From Granulicella sp. (GTDB taxonomy: Bacteria; Acidobacteriota; Terriglobia; Terriglobales; Acidobacteriaceae): DNA of 54,502 nucleotides. This document shows, piece by piece, positions 26,285 to 34,150 of the stretch. Both the position numbers and the translations under genes were made by a program. Below the pieces are notes generated by a model. That model ran no database searches, was not told the origin of the DNA, and worked only from the letters and a program-made list of their open reading frames with translations. Where the stretch lies: contig JANYLK010000012.1 of the NCBI GenBank assembly GCA_025357875.1, forward strand, positions 1 to 54,502, written 5' to 3'. Numbering within the stretch: the stretch's first letter is position 1; each line of letters opens with the position of its first letter.

Positions 26285-26789
26285 ACTCCTTCATGGTGAC
26301 TGCGGCCTTACGACGTAAAAGCTTCAGGCCGTGATGCAAATGACTTTTAACCGAGGCGACCGACTGGCCGAGCAGCCGGGCGATCTCGTCCGGCAACATC
26401 TCCTCTTGATAGCGCAGGACGACCGCAGCCCGCATCGGCTCCGGCAGCCCCCGCAGCAGAGTTTCCAGCCGCGCTTCGAGGCCTACACTTCTGCCGCCTG
26501 CATCGCCCAGTGCGTGCTCCTCCTCAACCCACTCCTCCGCGGTCGCTTCTGGCCGAAGCGACTTGCGCCGCAGCGAGTCGATTGCGCGATGGGTCGCGAC
26601 CCGCCGCAGCCAGTAACGAATATGATCTTCGCCCTGCAAACCCTCGCCGCTGCGATGCAGTTCCAGAAACACGTCCTGCGCAATCTCTTCCGCATTGGCA
26701 AAGTCGCCTGCAATCCGCAGCGCTATCGAGAAGACCATCCGCTGATGGGTCTCGATCAGTCTGCGAAACTCGCCGTCTTGAATCGCCAT
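26229..26789 (-). CDS. ECF-family RNA polymerase sigma factor
   Basis: A 186-residue alternative sigma factor. Region 2 (about 8-75) contains ANAEEIAQDVFLELHR and YWLRRVATHRAIDSLRR. Region 4 (about 110-165) has AAVVLRYQEEMLPDEIARLL and SVASVKSHLHHGLKLLRR. The linker is acidic. It heads a sigma, anti-sigma, DUF4252 operon, so autoregulation is likely. The start ATG lies just after a short inverted repeat in the leader. I cannot assign an ECF group from motifs alone. Confidence 0.94.
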   Translation of the reverse strand: MAIQDGEFRRLIETHQRMVFSIALRIAGDFANAEEIAQDVFLELHRSGEGLQGEDHIRYWLRRVATHRAIDSLRRKSLRPEATAEEWVEEEHALGDAGGRSVGLEARLETLLRGLPEPMRAAVVLRYQEEMLPDEIARLLGQSVASVKSHLHHGLKLLRRKAAVTMKEYVREPARRTDEQPGRAEI

Positions 26790-26799
26790 TTAAGCTCTC

Positions 26800-26817
26800 A
26801 CCTGCCTATACGCAGGT
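26800..26817 (-). promoter_or_regulatory. Inverted repeat in the ECF sigma leader
   Basis: acctgc-ctatac-gcaggt is a 6+6+6 inverted repeat 10-28 nt before the sigma ATG, on or next to the ribosome-binding region. It could be an operator or a translation-blocking hairpin. No Shine-Dalgarno is otherwise obvious. Confidence 0.35.
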
Positions 26818-26925
26818 TTCCTCAAGATAGGTGCAAAAAGTTTGCGCTTGCTAGTTTTTCTCGACTTTTCGCTGTTCACGGCTCGAATGACGACTTCGCT
26901 CCGCCCGCGCATCTAAAATAGCAAG

Positions 26926-28569
26926 ATGGCAATTGCGAATGTTCTGAGGAGCGGTTTGGCGGGGCGGGGCACGGATGTTCCGTTTGTGAATGAGGAGTTT
27001 CTCGACTTTGGCGATGGGGACATTCGCCGGTCCATTCAGGAAGCGCTCACGGCAGTAAAGGCGCGTCTCGGCCACGAGTACGATCTCGTCATCGGCGGTC
27101 ATCGCGTCAAGACGATGGCCAAAATCGTTTCGATCAACCCGGCGCGTCCCGCTCAGATTGTCGGCGTGCATCAGCGTGCTGACGAGACCCACGTCGAGTC
27201 GGCGATGCAGGCGGCTCAGGCCGCCTTCGTGACCTGGAGCCGAACTTCGACACAGGAGCGCGCCGGTCTCCTATTTCGCGCGGCGGCCCTGGTGCGCGAG
27301 CGCAAATTCGAACTGTGCGCGTGGCTGACCTACGAAGTAGGCAAAAACTTTGCCGAAGCCGACGCAGACGTAGGCGAGACTATCGACTTCCTCGAGTTCT
27401 ACGCTCGCGAGGCTCTTCGTCTCGATGCTGCGACCACCCCGATCCAGCTTCCCGGCGAACGTAATCAGTTACGTTACATTCCTCTTGGCGTCGGTGCTGT
27501 GATTCCGCCGTGGAACTTCCCGCTCGCCATCATGGCAGGCATGACCGCTGCCGCGATCGTCTCTGGCAACACAGTGATCCTGAAACCATCGGGCGATGCG
27601 CCCACCATCGCGGCAGTCTTCTTTACCCTGCTTGAAGACGCTGGTTTGCCCGACGGCGTGGTGAACTTCTGCCCCGGAGCAGGAGCACAATTTGGCAGTG
27701 CAATCGTCGCCCATCCACAGACGCGATTCATCGCATTCACAGGATCGAAAGCCGTCGGCCTGGAGATCCATGAGAGCGCTGCAAAGACTCAGCCCGGCCA
27801 GAGATTCATCAAGCGAACCGTGCTCGAGATGGGCGGCAAGAACTCCATCATTGTCGAAGCAGATTGCAATCTGGATGCCGCGGTCGACGGAGTCGTCGCC
27901 AGCGCCTTCGGATTCAACGGCCAGAAATGTTCGGCCTGCTCGCGGGCTATCGTGAATACGGCGATCTACGACACCTTCTGCGACCGTCTGTGTGAGCGCG
28001 TCGCAGCAATCAAGCAGGGCGATCCGGCAGAAAACTTCTATGCAGGGCCCGTCGTCAACCAAGCTGCCCACAAACAGATTCTGAACTTCATTGAAATCGG
28101 CAAATCCGAGGGTCGTGTGCTTGCTGGCGGCCATGCAGTCGAGACCACGGACGGCGGCTTCTACATAGCGCCAACCGTCATAGCGGACGTCGCTCCAACA
28201 GCGCGTATCTCGCTAGAGGAGATCTTCGGACCTGTCCTCGCCGTAATCAAATCGCAAAACTTCGACGATGCGCTCGTCACCGCAAACAACACGGAATACG
28301 GGCTGACCGGCGCGATCTATTCCAGCTCGCGAGAAAAACTCAATCGGGCGCGCGAAGAATTCCACGTTGGCAATCTCTACCTCAATCGCAAATGCACCGG
28401 AGCGATGGTCGGCGCGCACCCGTTCGGCGGTTTCAACATGAGCGGAACCGACTCGAAGGCCGGCGGCCCTGACTATCTGCTTCTGTTCACGCAGGCAAAA
28501 TCCGTCGCCGAGAGGCTGGGCGCTATCAGCGAAAAGGACGAGGCAGAAGAGAACCTCATGGGTCTCTAA
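26926..28569 (+). CDS. pruA: L-glutamate gamma-semialdehyde (1-pyrroline-5-carboxylate) dehydrogenase
   Basis: It oxidises glutamate-5-semialdehyde to glutamate with NAD+ in proline and arginine breakdown. The 547-residue ALDH has the cofactor motif IPPWNFPLAIMAGM, the general-base Glu in LEMGGKN, and the catalytic Cys in GFNGQKCSACSR (about Cys335). The C-terminal ETLK-equivalent region and the paired motif PFGGFNMSGTDSKAGGPDYL are typical of P5C dehydrogenases rather than generic ALDHs. The N-terminus is about 15-20 residues longer than usual; a GTG inside FVNEEF could be an alternative start. It is divergent from the ECF operon and ends 8 bp before a convergent regulator. Confidence 0.92.
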   Translation: MAIANVLRSGLAGRGTDVPFVNEEFLDFGDGDIRRSIQEALTAVKARLGHEYDLVIGGHRVKTMAKIVSINPARPAQIVGVHQRADETHVESAMQAAQAAFVTWSRTSTQERAGLLFRAAALVRERKFELCAWLTYEVGKNFAEADADVGETIDFLEFYAREALRLDAATTPIQLPGERNQLRYIPLGVGAVIPPWNFPLAIMAGMTAAAIVSGNTVILKPSGDAPTIAAVFFTLLEDAGLPDGVVNFCPGAGAQFGSAIVAHPQTRFIAFTGSKAVGLEIHESAAKTQPGQRFIKRTVLEMGGKNSIIVEADCNLDAAVDGVVASAFGFNGQKCSACSRAIVNTAIYDTFCDRLCERVAAIKQGDPAENFYAGPVVNQAAHKQILNFIEIGKSEGRVLAGGHAVETTDGGFYIAPTVIADVAPTARISLEEIFGPVLAVIKSQNFDDALVTANNTEYGLTGAIYSSSREKLNRAREEFHVGNLYLNRKCTGAMVGAHPFGGFNMSGTDSKAGGPDYLLLFTQAKSVAERLGAISEKDEAEENLMGL

Positions 28570-28577
28570 CCGCGACT

Positions 28578-29234
28578 TTAAGCCGTTTTCGTCTGTAGCA
28601 GATCGCTCGCCCGTGCCGCCGCTTCAGCCAGCGCCCGGTGGTGGATAGTGAAGAGCGCGAGTTCTAGCCGGTCCGACACGCCAGTCTTGTCGTAAATGCT
28701 GCGCAGGTAATTCTTGATGACCTGCTCCTTCGTTCCCAACTGTAGAGCGATCTGCTTATTTTTGCAGCCCAGCACGATAAGCGACACAATCTGCATCTCC
28801 TTTGGAGTAAGGCGATCTCGTACCCGTGCGCCGGCGCTGTCCTGCGCAAGAATCGACGTGACATTCGAATGCTGCACACATCGCTGGCCCGTGGCGACAC
28901 GGCGGAGACAGTCGACAAGGTCGACACTGGGGACGTTGCGAAAGACTACTCCGTGAAGCATCCGAACCAGGTCATCAGCAACCTCTGCACTGTTTTCCGC
29001 AACAAGAATGGCCCGCGTGTCAGCCGCTCGGGCGCGCGCCAGAACCGTATACGGGTCCAGCAGCATGCTCGACGAAACCAACAGTATGGCGCCATGATGA
29101 GCATCGAGCGCATGAGAGAGTCGCGCGAGGTCGTCGCACTGCGCCACGATGCGAAGATCATCTTCCAACGCCAGAACGCGCGCCGCACCCGCCCGAAAAA
29201 TGGCCTGATTGTCGGCAAGGATGATTCGGTTCAT
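28578..29234 (-). CDS. NarL/FixJ-type regulator with degenerate receiver
   Basis: A 218-residue regulator. The receiver-like domain starts NRIILADNQAIFRAG and has Ser instead of Asp at the phospho-acceptor position (ILLVSSSML, about Ser54); the acidic pair is D-N and the switch Lys is lost (VVFRNVPS). The LuxR HTH is intact (LTPKEMQIVSLIVLGCKN, LGTKEQVIKNYL, YDKTGVSDRLELALF) and nearly matches that of the PilZ-linked paralogue at 11509. Ordinary kinase control is therefore unlikely. The ATG at 29234 has GGAG about 10 nt upstream; a frame opening at 29285 adds 17 non-conserved residues. It is divergent from the flavoprotein fusion gene across about 260 bp, which makes that gene a plausible target. 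Confidence 0.88.
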   Translation of the reverse strand: MNRIILADNQAIFRAGAARVLALEDDLRIVAQCDDLARLSHALDAHHGAILLVSSSMLLDPYTVLARARAADTRAILVAENSAEVADDLVRMLHGVVFRNVPSVDLVDCLRRVATGQRCVQHSNVTSILAQDSAGARVRDRLTPKEMQIVSLIVLGCKNKQIALQLGTKEQVIKNYLRSIYDKTGVSDRLELALFTIHHRALAEAAARASDLLQTKTA

Positions 29235-29493
29235 CGGTTTGAGTCTCCTCGGCGACGTGATGCCACCACTTCCTTCATCGGCCAAACTCGCAGAATGAAG
29301 GAGGGATGTCTACAATTCGTACAGCATCCTTCGAAATCTGAGTCGAAACCGTTACCCAGCGTAACCCGGAAAACTTCATCGAGAGAAAGCGTTTCTGAAC
29401 CTTCTTCAATCTGCGGAGAATCAAATATCGGAATTAGCCGTCTGGTCAACCGGCAGCACACCTTTCTCCGAACACCCAGCCGTATAGCCAACC

Positions 29494-31140
29494 ATGCCGA
29501 AGCCAATTCTTCTTGCCATCGACGACGACACCAGCGTACTCGAAGCCGTGGTCCAGGATCTACGCCGCCACTATGGCCAGAATTATCGCATCCTGCGCGC
29601 GGCATCGGGGGGGGCGGCCCTCGATATCTGCCGCCAGTTGATCGAGCGCAAGGATGCGGTGGCCCTCTTCCTTTCCGACCAGCGCATGCCCGGCTTGACC
29701 GGAGTCGACTTCCTGCAGCAGGCAATGACGATGTTTCCAGAGGCCAAGCGCGTGCTCCTCACCGCGTACGCCGACACCGAGGCCGCCATCCGCGCCATCA
29801 ACGCCGCCAAGATTCACTATTACCTCAACAAGCCATGGGACCCGCCGGAAGAGAAGCTCTATCCTATCCTCGACGACCTGCTGGAGAGTTGGAAGCAAGG
29901 CTTCAAAGCTCCCTATGAAGGCATTCGCGTCATCGGCCTGCGCTGGTCGCCAACCGACCACGCAGTCCGCGACTTCCTCTCACGCAACCGTATCGAGTAC
30001 AAGTGGCTCGACCCGGATACCATGCCCGAGGCTGTCGATCTGCTCAAGGAAAAGGGCCTTGACGACGCTAAGCTTCCCGTTGTGCTGTTTGGCGACGGCA
30101 CCGCGTTGGTACAGCCATCCACCTTGGACCTGGCCGCGCGCGTTGGCCTGCGCACCGAGGCAAAAGAAGAGTTTTACGACATCGTCGTCGTCGGTGCGGG
30201 TCCGGCAGGCCTCGCCGCTGGTGTGTATGGGGCATCCGAAGGCCTGCGCACCCTCATCGTTGAGCCGGACGCAGTAGGCGGCCAGGCCGGTTCAAGCTCA
30301 CGTATCGAAAATTATCTCGGCTTCCCGCAAGGCCTCAGCGGAGATGAACTCGCCAAGCGTGCATTCCTGCAGGCTAACCGTCTGGGCGCGGAATTTCTTA
30401 CCCAGCGGGTCACCTGCATCCGGTCCGAGAACGGCTACCACGTCGTCAAAATGGGCGACGGGCGTGAACTCACAAGCCACGTCTGCCTCATCTCCACCGG
30501 CGTCGCCTACTGCAAACTTAATGTCCCGGGCGCCGACAAATTCGCTGGCGCAGGTGTCTACTACGGTGCGGCGAAGACCGAGGCGAAATCTTGTGCAGAC
30601 GAAGAGATTTACCTCATCGGTGGCGCGAATTCAGCCGGCCAGGCCGCCATGCACTTCTCCCGCTACGCCGCCAAAGTTCACATGCTGGTGCGTGGAAGTT
30701 CGCTGACGCGCAGCATGTCCAAATACCTCATCGACCAGATTGCCGCCACGTCCAACATCATCGTCGAAACGTCGACAGAAGTTGTCTCCATGTCCGGCGA
30801 CACGCGTCTTGAGTGCCTGACGCTGAAGACTCCCAAGGGCGAAGAGATGCGGCCGGCAAACTCCGTTTTTATCTTCATTGGCGCCGCACCCAAGACCGAC
30901 TGGCTACCCAAAGAAATAGCCCTCGACGAAAAAGGCTTCATCCTCGCCGGCCCCGACCTGAAGGCGCGGGCCCCCGGATCGTGGAAGCTCCAACGCGAGC
31001 CTTACCTGCTCGAATCCAGCGTGCCGGGAATCTTCGTCGCCGGCGACGTCCGCTTCAACTCGGTCAAGCGATGCGCCTCCGCCGTGGGAGAAGGTTCGAT
31101 CGCGGTCCAGTTCATGCACCAATATCTGGCCACACTGTGA
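29494..31140 (+). CDS. Receiver - glutaredoxin-like - FAD oxidoreductase fusion
   Basis: A 548-residue fusion. Residues 1-130 are an intact receiver (IDDDTSVLEAVV; acceptor Asp62 in LFLSDQRMPGLTG; YYLNKPWDPP with switch Lys). Residues about 145-220 resemble a glutaredoxin fold (VIGLRWSPTDHAVRDFL, LPVVLFGDGTALVQPS) without an active-site CxxC. From about 228 a thioredoxin-reductase-like flavoprotein follows: FAD motif VVGAGPAGLAAG, NAD(P) motif GGANSAGQAAMH, and VPGIFVAGDVRFNSVKRCAS. The redox-active CxxC is missing; YYGAAKTEAKSC (about 356) occupies the region. I infer a flavoprotein whose activity or state is switched by phosphorylation. The next gene, 88 bp on, is a kinase and a likely partner. 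Confidence 0.93.
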   Translation: MPKPILLAIDDDTSVLEAVVQDLRRHYGQNYRILRAASGGAALDICRQLIERKDAVALFLSDQRMPGLTGVDFLQQAMTMFPEAKRVLLTAYADTEAAIRAINAAKIHYYLNKPWDPPEEKLYPILDDLLESWKQGFKAPYEGIRVIGLRWSPTDHAVRDFLSRNRIEYKWLDPDTMPEAVDLLKEKGLDDAKLPVVLFGDGTALVQPSTLDLAARVGLRTEAKEEFYDIVVVGAGPAGLAAGVYGASEGLRTLIVEPDAVGGQAGSSSRIENYLGFPQGLSGDELAKRAFLQANRLGAEFLTQRVTCIRSENGYHVVKMGDGRELTSHVCLISTGVAYCKLNVPGADKFAGAGVYYGAAKTEAKSCADEEIYLIGGANSAGQAAMHFSRYAAKVHMLVRGSSLTRSMSKYLIDQIAATSNIIVETSTEVVSMSGDTRLECLTLKTPKGEEMRPANSVFIFIGAAPKTDWLPKEIALDEKGFILAGPDLKARAPGSWKLQREPYLLESSVPGIFVAGDVRFNSVKRCASAVGEGSIAVQFMHQYLATL

Positions 31141-31228
31141 GCTAACTAGCACACTAGGATTAGACGAATGACGCTAAGCGGCAGTAAATTCAGAAGCTTT
31201 TCGCAGGTTGAAGTAATCCAATAAGGTT

Positions 31229-32704
31229 GTGAGCCAAGTGAATCAGAAAGACGTTCCGAGAATCGAAGACACCATGACCGATGTACTATTGGCTCGGCTC
31301 CGCGGCGTCTCCATTCTTTCGGCCGTGCCTGACACGGAGATTCGTTGCCTGGGTGACGCGCGTGAAATGCGCTTGCCAGAAGGCGAATTTATCGCGAAAC
31401 AGGGCGAAGTGGCTCACTTTTTCTGGATCTTGCTGAGCGGAGAGATGCGCATCTATCAGACTATGCCCGACGGTCACGAGATGATCATGGGCACGGCACC
31501 GGCAGGCACCGCGTTGGGTGAACTTCCGCTGCTCTCCAACACGCCCTACGCAACCAGCGTGCGAGCTACCAAGCCCTGCGAGGTGCTCCAGTTCGACGAG
31601 CAGCAGTTCTGGGACATGATGAAGTCCTGTCCCAACGTGCGCCAAGCAATCCTTGGCAATATGGCGGATCGCTTTCAGAAGTTTCAGAGCGTGATCGTAC
31701 AGCAGGAAAAAATGGCCTCTCTGGGCACACTTGCGGCCGGGCTTATGCATGAGCTCAACAATCCCGGCGCGGCAGCCGTCCGTGCCGCAGCCCAGTTGCG
31801 CGAAAACCTAATGCGCATGCACAAGCTCACAGCCAAGTTCAGCAAGTCCAAAATGAGCGACGAACAAAAGCAGTGCATGTTCCATCTGCAGGAATATGCC
31901 CTCGCCAAGGAACGACCCCTGCGTATGAACTCGCTTGAGCAGAGCGACGCTGAAGAGGCACTGGCCGAGTGGATGGAGACCGCAAACATCGAAGACGCGT
32001 GGAAGCTGGCGCCCACCCTCGTAGCGATCGGCATGACCTCCGGCGACCTTGAATGCGCCCGTATGGAATTTCCCGGCCCATTCTTCTCCGACGCGCTTAA
32101 CTGGCTGGAAGCGCTCGTCTCCAGCATGCAACTGGTCGGCACGATTGAAGAGAGCATCGGCCGCGTCTCCGACCTGGTCAAGGCCGTCAAGTCCTACGCG
32201 TACGAAGGCAAAGGCCAGAAGCAGTCAGTCGATATCAACGAGAGCATTCACGCGACGCTCGTCATCCTTGCCCACAAACTTCGCGAGAAGCAGATCACCC
32301 TTGAGAAGGATTTTGCGACTGGCCTCCCCGTCCTGCAAACCGAGTGCTCGGGACTCAACCAGATCTGGACCAACATTCTAGACAACGCCATCGATGCCGT
32401 AGACCAGGGTGGCCGGATCCGCATACGTACCTGGGAAGACACGCTTGCCGACGCGAAGTCGTCCGCTTCGAAGACCCGCCACTACCTCTGCATCACCATC
32501 GCGGATGACGGCCCCGGCATCCCAACCGAGAGCCAGGCCCGAATCTTCGATCCCTTCTACACCACTAAGCCAGTCGGAGTCGGTACCGGCCTCGGACTCG
32601 GCATCGTGCAGCGCATCGTCGAGCAATACGGCGGCACTGTTACCTTCGCCTCGCAACCCGGCAACACGGAATTCCGCATCCGTCTTCCCCGCGAGCGCGA
32701 CTAA
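31229..32704 (+). CDS. Histidine kinase with N-terminal cyclic-nucleotide-binding domain
   Basis: A cytoplasmic kinase of 491 residues with no transmembrane segment. Residues about 25-145 form a Crp-like cNMP domain (EFIAKQGEVAHFFWILLSGE, GTALGELPLLSNTPYATSVR). The HisKA box LAAGLMHELNNPGAAAVRA puts the acceptor at His174. After a variable helical stretch (about 200-320) the ATPase domain has NILDNAIDAVDQGG, ADDGPGIP and GTGLGLGIVQRIVEQYGG. I use the GTG at 31229 (preceded by AAGG); an ATG at 31274 is possible. It lies downstream of and in line with the receiver-flavoprotein fusion, whose Asp62 it may phosphorylate. The cNMP-domain ligand is unknown. Confidence 0.9.
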   Translation: MSQVNQKDVPRIEDTMTDVLLARLRGVSILSAVPDTEIRCLGDAREMRLPEGEFIAKQGEVAHFFWILLSGEMRIYQTMPDGHEMIMGTAPAGTALGELPLLSNTPYATSVRATKPCEVLQFDEQQFWDMMKSCPNVRQAILGNMADRFQKFQSVIVQQEKMASLGTLAAGLMHELNNPGAAAVRAAAQLRENLMRMHKLTAKFSKSKMSDEQKQCMFHLQEYALAKERPLRMNSLEQSDAEEALAEWMETANIEDAWKLAPTLVAIGMTSGDLECARMEFPGPFFSDALNWLEALVSSMQLVGTIEESIGRVSDLVKAVKSYAYEGKGQKQSVDINESIHATLVILAHKLREKQITLEKDFATGLPVLQTECSGLNQIWTNILDNAIDAVDQGGRIRIRTWEDTLADAKSSASKTRHYLCITIADDGPGIPTESQARIFDPFYTTKPVGVGTGLGLGIVQRIVEQYGGTVTFASQPGNTEFRIRLPRERD

Positions 32705-32708
32705 GACC

Positions 32709-33581
32709 TCATCCCGCCGCCAGCGTCCTCAACACCCCAACATTCCGGGCCTCATCCCCTGGCGCGTCCACCGGAGTTTCCGCGATAAATGCGCAGTGCG
32801 CAAACCTGTCATCATGCAGCAGCTTTCGAAATGTCTCCGCGCCGATCGTGCCCTCGCCGATATGCTCATGCCGATCCAGCTTTGATCCCATCGCCGCCTT
32901 CGCGTCATTGCAGTGCCACACCTTCACCGCATCGACACCCACCGTTGACTCCATCAGCTTCATCGTCTCGATATAACCATCCATCGATACGATGTCGTAG
33001 CCCGCCACATGCACATGGCACGTATCCAAACACACCGCCACCGGAGCGCAGGGCTTCAAACACTCCACCAGTTCCGCCACCTGCTCCAGTTTTCCTCCGA
33101 GCGAAAACTCCGCACCGGCCGTATTCTCAATCAAAATCTTAAAGTCCGCGTCCCTCCATGCAAGACCATCAATTGCGCGTTCGATCGACTGGGCTGCCAG
33201 CCGCAATCCCTCCTCGCGCGTCAACCCCTTCCAGCTTCCCGGATGCAGCACCAGATACTCGGCGCCCAGCGCCAATGCGCGTTCCACCTCTCCGCGAAAC
33301 GCTGCTACCGAACTCACCCTTACACTCTCGGTCTGGCTGCACAGGTTAATCAAATAACTGGCGTGGATGGACACCGGTCCGATCCCGTGCTCGCTGCGCA
33401 GATCACGCATCTTGCGCGCGTCGTCCGGCTTCACATCCGCAGCCTTCCACATGCGCGGGCTCGAAGAGAAGATCTGGAACGTATTTGCCCCCGCCTCCAC
33501 TGCCCGATTAACCGCCGTCCAGCACCCGCCGGCTGTGCCCAGATGCACTCCAATTCGCCGCTTCGCAACCAATTCCGCCAT
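32709..33581 (-). CDS. nfo: Deoxyribonuclease IV (AP endonuclease family 2)
   Basis: It cleaves DNA at abasic sites in base-excision repair, using three zinc ions in a TIM barrel. The 290 residues show the family motifs: GVHLGTAGG, FQIFSSSPRMW, SIHASYLINLC, YLVLHPGSWKG, ILIENTAG, CLDTCHVHVAGYD, VKVWHCNDAK and DRHEHIGEGTIG, which carry the His/Asp/Glu metal ligands. The start is the ATG with AAGG upstream; the frame extended to 33632 adds 17 residues, Cys-rich and non-homologous. It ends 4 bp after the convergent kinase gene. The function is secure. Confidence 0.95.
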   Translation of the reverse strand: MAELVAKRRIGVHLGTAGGCWTAVNRAVEAGANTFQIFSSSPRMWKAADVKPDDARKMRDLRSEHGIGPVSIHASYLINLCSQTESVRVSSVAAFRGEVERALALGAEYLVLHPGSWKGLTREEGLRLAAQSIERAIDGLAWRDADFKILIENTAGAEFSLGGKLEQVAELVECLKPCAPVAVCLDTCHVHVAGYDIVSMDGYIETMKLMESTVGVDAVKVWHCNDAKAAMGSKLDRHEHIGEGTIGAETFRKLLHDDRFAHCAFIAETPVDAPGDEARNVGVLRTLAAG

Positions 33582-33709
33582 GCCTTCAAGCCTATCCCAG
33601 AGCAGGCACCGAGCGCAGCCAGTCGACTGCATGTATTATGACGCTGTCGCTCAATTCATCGCAACATACCCGCCGAACGCCGCGAGTTCAGGATCCGAGG
33701 ACCACCCAG

Positions 33710-34150
33710 ATGCCCGCTCCGCAGACTTACAAGACCTCCGCCCGATGGGATCCGCCCTTCCACTTCTTTGTGCTTCCAGTGATGATCCTTAACGTAGCTT
33801 TCGCCATCTACGCGACCATCCATCACTGGCCCGATCACCCTCATCTCTTCCCCTGGTGGATTGTCCTGTCGATAGCTCTCTTCTTGCTCGCCCTGCGCAG
33901 CCGCCAGTATGCGTTGAAGGCGCAGGACCGCGTCATCCGCCTGGAAGAGCGACTCCGTCTCGCAGCGTTGTTGCCCCCCGCTGATCTGGCCCGCGGTAAT
34001 GCCTTGACTGAGTCTCAACTGATCGGTCTGCGCTTTGCTTCGGATGGGGAACTCCCCGCGCTGGTGAGACGCGCGCTCGACGAGAACCTAACTCAGAAAC
34101 AGATCAAGGAAGCCATCGTTACCTGGAAGCCCGACCTCTTCCGCGTCTAA
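33710..34150 (+). CDS. DUF6526 membrane protein
   Basis: A 146-residue inner-membrane protein with two hydrophobic helices (FFVLPVMILNVAFAIYATI and WWIVLSIALFLLAL), then a cytoplasmic segment (SRQYALKAQDRVIRLEERLR) and a C-terminal region LTESQLIGLRFASDGELPAL ending in KPDLFRV. This is the small DUF6526 family, common in Acidobacteria and of unknown function. I set the start at the ATG that gives MPAPQTYKTS; 24 upstream frame residues look non-coding. Its TAA stop is nested with the convergent reductase gene (CTAA). It is divergent from nfo across 128 bp. Confidence 0.85.
   Translation: MPAPQTYKTSARWDPPFHFFVLPVMILNVAFAIYATIHHWPDHPHLFPWWIVLSIALFLLALRSRQYALKAQDRVIRLEERLRLAALLPPADLARGNALTESQLIGLRFASDGELPALVRRALDENLTQKQIKEAIVTWKPDLFRV

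Noticed and set aside
28869..29918. A 349-codon frame across the regulator and fusion genes on the plus strand
   Set aside because: It crosses two clear genes, is Arg-rich and has no domain resemblance.
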